From Bradyrhizobium sp. AUGA SZCCT0283 (GTDB lineage: Bacteria; Pseudomonadota; Alphaproteobacteria; Rhizobiales; Xanthobacteraceae), in contig NZ_JAFCLU010000020.1 in assembly GCF_018130385.1 (NCBI RefSeq), forward strand, positions 62,001 to 126,000: a stretch of DNA of 64,000 nt, in the 5' to 3' direction. The notes below the pieces were generated by a model. The model worked only from the letters and a program-made list of their open reading frames with translations, was not told the DNA's origin and ran no database searches. Shown piece by piece: positions 21,353-28,559 of the stretch (its first letter is position 1; each line of letters starts with the position of its first letter). The position numbers and the translations under genes are program-made.

Positions 21353-23392
21353 TCACGCCGTCCCCACCCTGCGCCGCCGCCAGCGCCACACCAGCATCGC
21401 CATCAGCAGCAGCACCACCCCAGCCGCAATTGCCCCGCTCATGAATCGCCCGCCGGGCCGGTCGATGGTGCGCGACCGCAGCGAGGGCGCCTCGCCCGAC
21501 CGCGCCAGGCGGAACGCGACTACGCTGTCGCCAATAGTCGTGCCCGACTCCGAATGACCGCCGGCGCCAATCGCGACATATTGCTCGCCCTTCCACAGAT
21601 AGGTCATGGGATTGGCAACACCCGGCACCGGCAGCCGGCCCTGCCACAGCTCCTGCCCCGATTTGGCATCGAAGGCGCGCAGATAAGCATCCATCGCGCC
21701 GGTGAAGACGAGACCGCCGGCGGTGATCGCAACGCCACTGACCAGCGGCGCGCCAAAGTGAAAGGCGATGCCGAGCGGCGCACGATCCTCCGTGGTGCCG
21801 ACGCGGGAACGCCAGAGAATCTTGCCGGCCTTCAGATCGACCGCGACCATCTCGCCCCAGGGCGGCTTGTTGCACAACAGGCCCAAGGGCGACACCGCGA
21901 CCGCGCGTGTCATCGCAAACGGCGTACCCTGCTGTCGTCCGAAATCGTGACCGGGCGGCGGGTTGAACCCGTCGGCCACGGCGGCGCGCGGAAGCAGCTT
22001 GACGATGTGAACCGCCCGCGAGGTGTTGGCATAGAGAATCTGATTGACGGGGTCGAAGGCGGCGCCGCCCCAGTTCACGCCGCCGCCGGTCATCGGAAAC
22101 ACCACCGTCCCCTGCGTCGATGGCGGCGTGTAGAGGCCGTCGTTGCGCGCGGACGCGATCTGGTCGCGGCAGATCCCGCTGTCGCGGAACGGAATGATGC
22201 CGAACACATCGTCGGCCGAAATCTGTTGCGACAGCAACGCCGGCACATGGGTCGGAAACGGCTGCGTCGGCGAGAGCTGCTCGCCTTCGGCGCCGCCCTG
22301 CGGCACGGCGCGTTCCTCCACCGGCCATACCGGCTTGCCGGTATCGCGGTCGAGCACGAACACAAATCCCTGCTTGGTCGGCTGGATCACGACGTCGCGC
22401 AAGCCTTCGCCGGTCTCGATGCGCGCCAGCGTCGGCTGCGCCGGCAAATCGTAATCCCAGACATCGTGGTGCACGGTCTGATACGACCAGACCCGTTCGC
22501 CGGTCTCGGCGCGCAGCGCCACGACCGAATTGGCGTAGTCGTTGTTGCCGGGCCGCCTGCCGCCCCAGAAGTCGGGACTCGGCGAAGACGTCGGCAAAAA
22601 CACCAGGCCACGCTCCTCGTCCACCGACATCGGCGCCCAGACATTGGCGTGGCCGGCCACGACACCGCTATGCACCAGCGGATCGAACGACCAGCGCGGC
22701 TGCCCGGTTCGCGCATCGAAGGCGCGCACCGTGCCAGGTGGCGCCTCGACGCGGCGGTTGTCTCCGATCGCAGAGCCGACGACGACGGTATCGCGGGCAA
22801 TAACGGGCGCCGACGTGATCTGGAATTCGCCGGGCCATTCCAGCGGCGTGCCGGTCTCGATCCTGATCTCGCCATTGGTCCCGAAATCGGCGCAAGGCAT
22901 GCCGGTCCTGGCATCGAGCGCGATCACGCGCACGTCGTTGGTGCCCATGAAAATCCGCGCGCGGCAGGCGGCGTTGTCGGGCGCCTTGTCGTCGACCCAA
23001 TAGGCCACGCCACGGCAATTGTAGCGGTTGGCCGGGCGCTGATTGGTCGAGATCTTCGGATCGTACCGCCATTTCAGCGCACCGCTGCCGGGATCGACCG
23101 CGATCACTTCGTTGAACGGCGAGCAGAAGATCAGGCTGTCTTCGACCAGCAGCGGGGTAGCCTGAAACTTGGTCCGCTTCATCACCTCGGGCGCGCGATG
23201 ATCGAGATCGCCGGTGCGAAACTCCCAGGCGCGGACGAGATTGCCGACATTGTCCGGCGTGATCTGGCTGAGCGGCGAAAACCGCGATCCGCCGCGATCG
23301 CCGCCCCAATGCTCCCACGCGGGAGCCGGAAGCGAGATAAAGGCGCAGAAGATGGCAACGACGAAAGCGAACAGACGAACCGGATTTCGCAT
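21353..23392 (-). CDS. PQQ-dependent dehydrogenase (glucose/quinate-dehydrogenase-like)
   Basis: This encodes 679 aa from the ATG at 23392 (preceded by GGGGG; an upstream ATG at 23416 adds 8 unlikely residues). A signal peptide (RLFAFVVAIFCAFISLPAPA) is followed by an eight-bladed quinoprotein propeller: WEHWGGDRGGSRFSPLSQIT at the start, the catalytic-Asp region HHDVWDYDLPAQP as in membrane glucose dehydrogenase, and KQGFVFVLDRDTGKPVW. There is no vicinal Cys-Cys pair of methanol-dehydrogenase type. A C-terminal helix (GAIAAGVVLLLMAMLVW) followed by an Arg cluster anchors it to the membrane, unlike E. coli Gcd, which has five N-terminal helices. The substrate is unknown. Confidence 0.88.
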   Translation of the reverse strand: MRNPVRLFAFVVAIFCAFISLPAPAWEHWGGDRGGSRFSPLSQITPDNVGNLVRAWEFRTGDLDHRAPEVMKRTKFQATPLLVEDSLIFCSPFNEVIAVDPGSGALKWRYDPKISTNQRPANRYNCRGVAYWVDDKAPDNAACRARIFMGTNDVRVIALDARTGMPCADFGTNGEIRIETGTPLEWPGEFQITSAPVIARDTVVVGSAIGDNRRVEAPPGTVRAFDARTGQPRWSFDPLVHSGVVAGHANVWAPMSVDEERGLVFLPTSSPSPDFWGGRRPGNNDYANSVVALRAETGERVWSYQTVHHDVWDYDLPAQPTLARIETGEGLRDVVIQPTKQGFVFVLDRDTGKPVWPVEERAVPQGGAEGEQLSPTQPFPTHVPALLSQQISADDVFGIIPFRDSGICRDQIASARNDGLYTPPSTQGTVVFPMTGGGVNWGGAAFDPVNQILYANTSRAVHIVKLLPRAAVADGFNPPPGHDFGRQQGTPFAMTRAVAVSPLGLLCNKPPWGEMVAVDLKAGKILWRSRVGTTEDRAPLGIAFHFGAPLVSGVAITAGGLVFTGAMDAYLRAFDAKSGQELWQGRLPVPGVANPMTYLWKGEQYVAIGAGGHSESGTTIGDSVVAFRLARSGEAPSLRSRTIDRPGGRFMSGAIAAGVVLLLMAMLVWRWRRRRVGTA

Positions 23393-23447
23393 CCTACCCC
23401 CGCAAGCGCAGCACAACGCTTGCGGGTTCGATTACCCTATCGCCACC

Positions 23448-24881
23448 TCAGTATCCACCCCTGCGGCCCTGGTCGCCATAGTGGCCGCCGCGGCCGCCGC
23501 CAAACCCGCCGAGGCCGATGCCGATGCCGATGCTGACCGGCGGTGGCGAGTCGTACACCACGCGCGGCGGCGGACGGCGAACGATCACGACGTCGTCATC
23601 CGGCTCGCGCTGGCGCGGCGGCTTGCGATCGACCCGCTTCTTCGGCGGATCCGGCTCGACGCGCCTGACCGGCACATTGACCTTCAGTGGCTGCGGCGGC
23701 TGCACGTTGCAGGGACAGGTCGGCCCGGCCAGCGCAACGTTTTGCGGCACGGCGGCGTTGGCGGCGGCAACCGCCGGCGTGAATTCGGGACGGTTGCGCA
23801 GCCGCAGTTCCAGCTTGCGGGCGGTTGCGCTGAGATCGCTGTCGGGGAATTTCTCCAGGAACGAGCGATATCCGGACGCGGTGTTGATGAGTACGGCGTC
23901 GTTCCACGCCACCATGCGCCGGTGCCGAACGAGCCAGTCGCGCGCCAATCGCCCGAGCGCCGTCTGCGGGAAGAGGCCAGCAAAGGCCTCATACGATTCG
24001 TCGGTACCGTCGGCCACGATCAACTCGTTCGCCACCTCGACCGGCTTGCCCTTCAGATCGCGGGTCCACTCCGCGACCGACTTCTTCGGAGCTGCGGCAG
24101 GCTTCGGCCCCGCGACCGATGCGCCCGAAAAGCGGAAATCCTCAGTCAGCGAGGAGCTGTCCCACGGGGTCTGCCGCCCTTCGGTCACCTTGTTCACGGC
24201 AAGTCGGACCCGCTTGAAGGTCTCCTCGATCGGAATGTTCTGCTCCTTGCCAGCCGCCAGCAGCGCGTTGGTATACGGGCTGTTGGAGCCGGAGCCGTCT
24301 TCGGCGACCGCGCCGGGCGACGTCGAGAACGACAGGAACGTGCCGGGAGCGCCGACCTTCGCATCGACGAGGGCAAGCCCGCCGCCGGCGGTCTTGAGGT
24401 CCGGGAATGGATTGTTACGGCAGGCGTCGAGCATCAGGATGCGCATCTTGCTCGGCACCGACGTCAGCGTGTTCAGGATGTCGTTGAGGCGCACCGCCTG
24501 GATCGGAATGTCGGCTTCCCGCTTCGGATCGATGTCGACCGGAACCAGAAAGTTCTCGCCGTCGATCTGCAGCCCATGGCCGGCGTAAAACACCAGGGCT
24601 ACGGTGTCGGCGCCCTTGGCCGCGACCTTGCCGGCGAAATCGCTGACCGCCTCCCGCATCTGGTTTTGCGAAAGGTCGGCCGCGGTCGAAACCTCGAAGC
24701 CGGAATCGGTCAGCAATTGCGTGACCGCTCTGGCGTCATTGGCCGGATTGGGCAGCGCCGGCACCGAGCGATAGGCGGATTGGCCGATCACCAGCGCGAG
24801 GCGACTTTCGGCAGACGCCGAATGTGTTCCCAAAAGAACCGCAGCGGGAATCATCAATGTGAACAGCGCGTGACGGAACAT
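23448..24881 (-). CDS. exported caspase-like (peptidase C14) protein
   Basis: This encodes 477 aa. The ATG at 24881 has a GGGAGGTG site; the ORF opens 6 codons earlier without one. The signal peptide ends near SASAES. The p20-like domain has the catalytic His in VFYAGHG (about 102) and Cys in MLDACRNNPF (about 154). The C-terminal part is not catalytic: a helical region of tetratricopeptide-like composition (YRSFLEKFPDSDL), then a Pro/Arg/Lys-rich segment, and a Gly-rich tail (VSIGIGIGLGGFGGG). Bacterial orthocaspases with this exported layout are frequent in rhizobia; physiological targets are unknown. It overlaps nothing; the PQQ dehydrogenase follows 55 bp downstream. Confidence 0.9.
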   Translation of the reverse strand: MFRHALFTLMIPAAVLLGTHSASAESRLALVIGQSAYRSVPALPNPANDARAVTQLLTDSGFEVSTAADLSQNQMREAVSDFAGKVAAKGADTVALVFYAGHGLQIDGENFLVPVDIDPKREADIPIQAVRLNDILNTLTSVPSKMRILMLDACRNNPFPDLKTAGGGLALVDAKVGAPGTFLSFSTSPGAVAEDGSGSNSPYTNALLAAGKEQNIPIEETFKRVRLAVNKVTEGRQTPWDSSSLTEDFRFSGASVAGPKPAAAPKKSVAEWTRDLKGKPVEVANELIVADGTDESYEAFAGLFPQTALGRLARDWLVRHRRMVAWNDAVLINTASGYRSFLEKFPDSDLSATARKLELRLRNRPEFTPAVAAANAAVPQNVALAGPTCPCNVQPPQPLKVNVPVRRVEPDPPKKRVDRKPPRQREPDDDVVIVRRPPPRVVYDSPPPVSIGIGIGLGGFGGGRGGHYGDQGRRGGY

Positions 24882-25099
24882 GGTGCCACCTCCCGGCAAT
24901 GCAGGCTACGGATTGGTCATGGCCTCGAAGCCAAAGGTTCAAGCCGGCGGCGCCTTGTGAGGCGTGACAAGGGCTCGATTCAACGGCGATCTTGTCGCAG
25001 ACCCAAGCTCCGCGACGTGATGCAAATCACAGTATCGGGATTGTTATCTGGGCCTAATACTCTGTCCGGAGTGGCGTCTCCGGGGTAAAACAACCTCCG

Positions 25100-25507
25100 A
25101 TGCGGCGGATCGGGTTTCACATAGCGCTGATGGCGGGCGCAGCGCTGACGCTTGCGGGTTGCGGCTTTGCCGACGTCCGCTCGCCGGTGCCCGAGTTCTT
25201 GCGCGCCAAGGTGCCCGAGCCACCCCCGCTCGAGCCTGTGCCCGACGTCAAGCGCATGCTGAAGGAGAAACTGGACTCGGTGTTCACGGCGGCCTCGCAA
25301 CCGACCCAAGTTCGCGTTTCCGAGCCGCGCCCCAACCTCCGCGGACCGGGCTGGACCGCATGCGTCAAAGCCGAAGTGGTTTCGGTGACCGGCAAACCGC
25401 TGGGCACGCAGACCTATCGTGTCGAGATTTCCGGCGGCGTGATCGCCGATCGCCAGAAGGTCGAAGCCGAGGACACCTGCAACACCGAGAGCTACGAGCC
25501 GGTCTAG
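25100..25507 (+). CDS. lipoprotein, function unknown
   Basis: This encodes 135 aa. The lipobox LTLAGC (Cys at 21) after a short hydrophobic signal marks a lipid-anchored protein. The mature part starts Pro-rich (PEFLRAKVPEPPPLEPVPDV) and then forms a compact domain with two Cys (GWTACVKAEV and EDTCNTESYEPV) that could make a disulfide. It is convergent with the TpsB gene (stops 25507 and 25511) and divergent from the caspase-like gene. I do not recognise a named family. Confidence 0.8.
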   Translation: MRRIGFHIALMAGAALTLAGCGFADVRSPVPEFLRAKVPEPPPLEPVPDVKRMLKEKLDSVFTAASQPTQVRVSEPRPNLRGPGWTACVKAEVVSVTGKPLGTQTYRVEISGGVIADRQKVEAEDTCNTESYEPV

Positions 25508-25510
25508 CGG

Positions 25511-27304
25511 CTACAGGCAGCGGGTCGTCGCCCGCACCGGACAAAGCTTCAGCGCACTCGTCAACGAGAACAGCACGCGCGCGCCGCGGGTTGGATTATC
25601 GGGCGCGCGATAGGTGAGCGGCGCGGCGGCGCCGATGTCGGCCTGCAGGCCGTCGACGAGGAAGAAGCGAACGCCGCCGCCGACCGATGTCAGCGAAAGG
25701 CCATCGCTGAGGCGGTAGCCGTCATTCCAGGCCACGCCGCTGTCGACGAAGCCGTAGAGCTGGTAGCCGCTCAGATATTGAAGGCTCGTCTTTTGGTCAA
25801 ATCGCAGCTCAGCCGAGCCCGCCAGACTATTATCGCCGCTGATCTCGGCGCTGCCATAGCCGCGCCCGAACGCGATGCCGCCGAGATAGAATTGCTGCGA
25901 GGTGAACAGCGGCCCGGACGCCGTCTGGCCGGCCGCGGCAAGTTTCAGCGACCAGGCATCCGACAGCGTCTGGTAGCGCGTGAACCAGAAATTCAGCGCG
26001 GAGAATTTGCCGGATGCCCCCGCGCGCGACAGATCGTCGTCGCCGCGCTGCGAGGCGCCGAGAATGTCGAGGCCCTGGCGATAGTTCAGCGTCAGATAAT
26101 TGGTGCCGCCGAAATTGTCCTGCAGCCGGTAGTCCGAGGTGAGGCTGGCGGTGCGGATGCGGTCGGCGTAGATCGAGCCGAACACATCGTTTTCGGAAGC
26201 ATTGATGAATCCGGCCGCCGCGGTCAGCGTCAGGCTCGATTTCTGCGATTGCAGCGGAACGATGCTGCCGCGAATTTCGAACGACTCGGTCTTGATGTTG
26301 TCGCTGTAGAGATGGCGGTAATCGCCGGGCCAGACTTCACTGTAGTAGCCGGACGCGCCGATGCGGGCGCCGTCGGTGCCGACCGGCACTTCGTAGGACA
26401 GGCGGCCGAACGCGAGCTGCCGCGGATCGCCGGGCGTGGTCGAAAGATTCAACACCAGTGAATCCCCGGGCGCGAGATAAGAGTTGAACGCCGCCGTCCC
26501 GTAGCTTTGCCACGGTCCGACCGACGACGATCCCAGATTATCGACGCCGAACGATGTGAAGACGTGCCAGGTCTTCAGCGACAGGATCAGGCGGAAATCG
26601 CCACTCGCGGTGCCGATCTCCTCGATCGCGGTGTCCTCGATCCGCACGCCGGGCCGTCCGTTGATCAGCAGCAATTGCCGCTCGAGCGTCGCAAGCCGCG
26701 AGGGCCGCTCGGTCAGCACGGCCTCGAGCATCGGCCGGACGCCGAACTGTTCGGCGCCGTCTCCCTTCAGCGTCAACTCCGTGACGCTGCCTTCGATGAC
26801 CTGAATGCGAAGCCGGCCGCCCTGGATGTCCTGCGGCGGAACGATCGCCCGGCTGAGGTGAAAGCCGGCGGCGCGATAGACGTCGCTGACCGCTGCGGCG
26901 ATCGCCGCCAGGTCGGCCTGCGATACCTTTTTCCCGATATAGGACTGATACGTCGCCGCCAGCCGCTCCTGCGGTATTGCGACGGCGCCGGAGATCGAGA
27001 CGTGGCGGAGCGCGAACAGCGGCTTGGAATCCCCCTGCCCCTCCGGCCGGACAAATTGCGGCAACGGCAACCGGGGCCGCCCGTTCGCGCCCTGGCTCGA
27101 TTGCTGATCATCGAAACGTTTTTCGATCTGCCGCGGATCATAACCGGGCTGGTTCGCCTGCTGCGCCTGCGCGGGAAGGCAGGCGATGATGATCCATAGG
27201 CCCACGCCAGTCGTCGGGAAGCGGTGCCAGGCTACAGCTGCACAAACGCGCTTCAGTAGATGTACGGATACGCGCCGCCAATCGTTGGTTGGACCCCTAG
27301 CCAT
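25511..27304 (-). CDS. two-partner secretion outer-membrane transporter (ShlB/FhaC family, TpsB)
   Basis: This encodes 597 aa. An N-terminal export signal (GLWIIIACLPAQAQQ) follows a 30-residue basic extension, so the true start may be further in. POTRA-like segments cover roughly residues 95-240 (FALRHVSISGAVAIPQERLA, then LRIQVIEGSVTELTLKG and RLATLERQLLLINGRPGVRI). The remainder is a 16-strand barrel with the haemolysin-activator signature near RGYGSAEISGDNSLAGSAEL, close to the conserved VRGY motif (here GRGYG). Such proteins export one large adhesin or cytolysin (TpsA). No TpsA gene lies nearby in the window. The neighbour on the other strand is a FecR-domain gene. Confidence 0.92.
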   Translation of the reverse strand: MARGPTNDWRRVSVHLLKRVCAAVAWHRFPTTGVGLWIIIACLPAQAQQANQPGYDPRQIEKRFDDQQSSQGANGRPRLPLPQFVRPEGQGDSKPLFALRHVSISGAVAIPQERLAATYQSYIGKKVSQADLAAIAAAVSDVYRAAGFHLSRAIVPPQDIQGGRLRIQVIEGSVTELTLKGDGAEQFGVRPMLEAVLTERPSRLATLERQLLLINGRPGVRIEDTAIEEIGTASGDFRLILSLKTWHVFTSFGVDNLGSSSVGPWQSYGTAAFNSYLAPGDSLVLNLSTTPGDPRQLAFGRLSYEVPVGTDGARIGASGYYSEVWPGDYRHLYSDNIKTESFEIRGSIVPLQSQKSSLTLTAAAGFINASENDVFGSIYADRIRTASLTSDYRLQDNFGGTNYLTLNYRQGLDILGASQRGDDDLSRAGASGKFSALNFWFTRYQTLSDAWSLKLAAAGQTASGPLFTSQQFYLGGIAFGRGYGSAEISGDNSLAGSAELRFDQKTSLQYLSGYQLYGFVDSGVAWNDGYRLSDGLSLTSVGGGVRFFLVDGLQADIGAAAPLTYRAPDNPTRGARVLFSLTSALKLCPVRATTRCL

Positions 27305-27434
27305 ATGATTTTTAATAGAATTTTATGGTCAATGAACGGTTAATGCGTGCTCCGCAGAACGCGGTTTCCGCTCACTCAATGTTGAAACATTTCCGATAAC
27401 GTCCGGGACAAAGCGGCAATCGGAGAGAGTTTTA

Positions 27435-28481
27435 ATGCGTGCGATCCCTCACGTCTCAAGAGCACTCGCGACCATATTCATGCTGGCGACGGCTTCCGTC
27501 GCCTTCGCCGCCGACGGCGACGACTGGACGGTCCACAAGTCCTCGGGCGAGGTATGGCTTGCCGGCAGCGGCGTGCAGCCGGCATCGCTGAAACAGGAAG
27601 ACGTGTTGAAGCCGGGCGATACCATTCGCACCGGCCGTACCGGACGCGTCCTCCTGAAGCGCGGCGACGAAATGATCCTGGTTTCGCCGAATTCCATGAT
27701 CGGCGTCCCGGCCCAGAAGAAGGAAGGGCTGTCGACGACGATCAAGCAGCAGGCCGGCTCGATCCTGCTCGACGTCGAAAAGCGCAACGTCAAGCATTTC
27801 GAGGTCGAGACCCCCTACCTCGCAGCCGTGGTAAAGGGCACGCAATTTCGCGTCACCGTCAACGCAGGGAAGACCACCGTCGACGTGATCCGCGGTCAGG
27901 TTGAGGTCGCAGATTTCAAGTCGGGTCAGATCGCCCAGGTGATAGCGGGCCAACACGCGACGGCGTTCGCCAACGGCAAGACCGGTCTGTCGCTGGGCGG
28001 AGCCGGTGCCCTCGCCCCGATCGAGCAAGGCAAGCCGCGCGCGCCGTCAGTCGAGCGCGTTCCGGTGCCGCGCGGAGGCTTTACCGCGATCCGCCACGCC
28101 ACGAATGGACCGGGCGTCCAGCCGTCGCGGCATGCCAGCGTGCAGCCCGCAAGGCAAGGCGTCACCCGCATCTCGTCATCGATCGGTGAGGTCCGGTTGA
28201 ACGTCCACCGCGCGACGAACGGCCTCGCCCACGACAAGTCGGCGGCGCATGGCGGGACCCGCAACGCCACCAACAAGGACACGATCTGGGGTTCATTCGG
28301 TTCCGGAAACGATTCGGCCTCGGCGAACGCCGCTACATCGGGCGTGAGCAGCACGGTTGCAGCCGTCAGCGGCGGCGGGAATGGCAACGGAAACGGTAAT
28401 GGCAACGCAAATGGCAACGGAAACGAAAACGGCCATGGCAATGGCAACGGAAATGCCTACGGCCGTTACAAGAACCGTTAG
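27435..28481 (+). CDS. FecR-domain exported protein with Gly/Asn-repeat tail
   Basis: This encodes 348 aa. A signal peptide (ALATIFMLATASVAFAAD) is followed by a FecR domain: VLKPGDTIRTGRTGRVLL (about 58-75), then TPYLAAVVKGTQFRVTV and VRGQVEV-like TTVDVIRGQVEVADF. The central part is His/Arg-rich; the last 45 residues are nearly pure Gly-Asn dipeptides with occasional Ala, Glu and His. FecR domains normally relay periplasmic signals to sigma factors, but no ECF sigma gene is present here. Instead it is followed by a CHASE2 diguanylate cyclase/phosphodiesterase 78 nt downstream, a pairing seen repeatedly in proteobacteria. Confidence 0.9.
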   Translation: MRAIPHVSRALATIFMLATASVAFAADGDDWTVHKSSGEVWLAGSGVQPASLKQEDVLKPGDTIRTGRTGRVLLKRGDEMILVSPNSMIGVPAQKKEGLSTTIKQQAGSILLDVEKRNVKHFEVETPYLAAVVKGTQFRVTVNAGKTTVDVIRGQVEVADFKSGQIAQVIAGQHATAFANGKTGLSLGGAGALAPIEQGKPRAPSVERVPVPRGGFTAIRHATNGPGVQPSRHASVQPARQGVTRISSSIGEVRLNVHRATNGLAHDKSAAHGGTRNATNKDTIWGSFGSGNDSASANAATSGVSSTVAAVSGGGNGNGNGNGNANGNGNENGHGNGNGNAYGRYKNR

Positions 28482-28559
28482 CGGCACGCTTCAACGACCC
28501 GCGCCACGAGCTAATAAGCCTGACGACGACCAAACTCGAAGCACCAGAATGGTGACTAT

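Noticed and set aside
21290..23536. 748-aa plus-strand open frame opposite the PQQ dehydrogenase
   Set aside because: It lies antisense to a clear quinoprotein and has the His/Arg/Gly-rich composition expected for an opposite-strand frame in GC-rich coding DNA; no domain is visible.
24980..25309. 109-aa minus-strand frame over the lipoprotein gene
   Set aside because: Overlaps the lipobox gene antisense; no signal or motif of its own.
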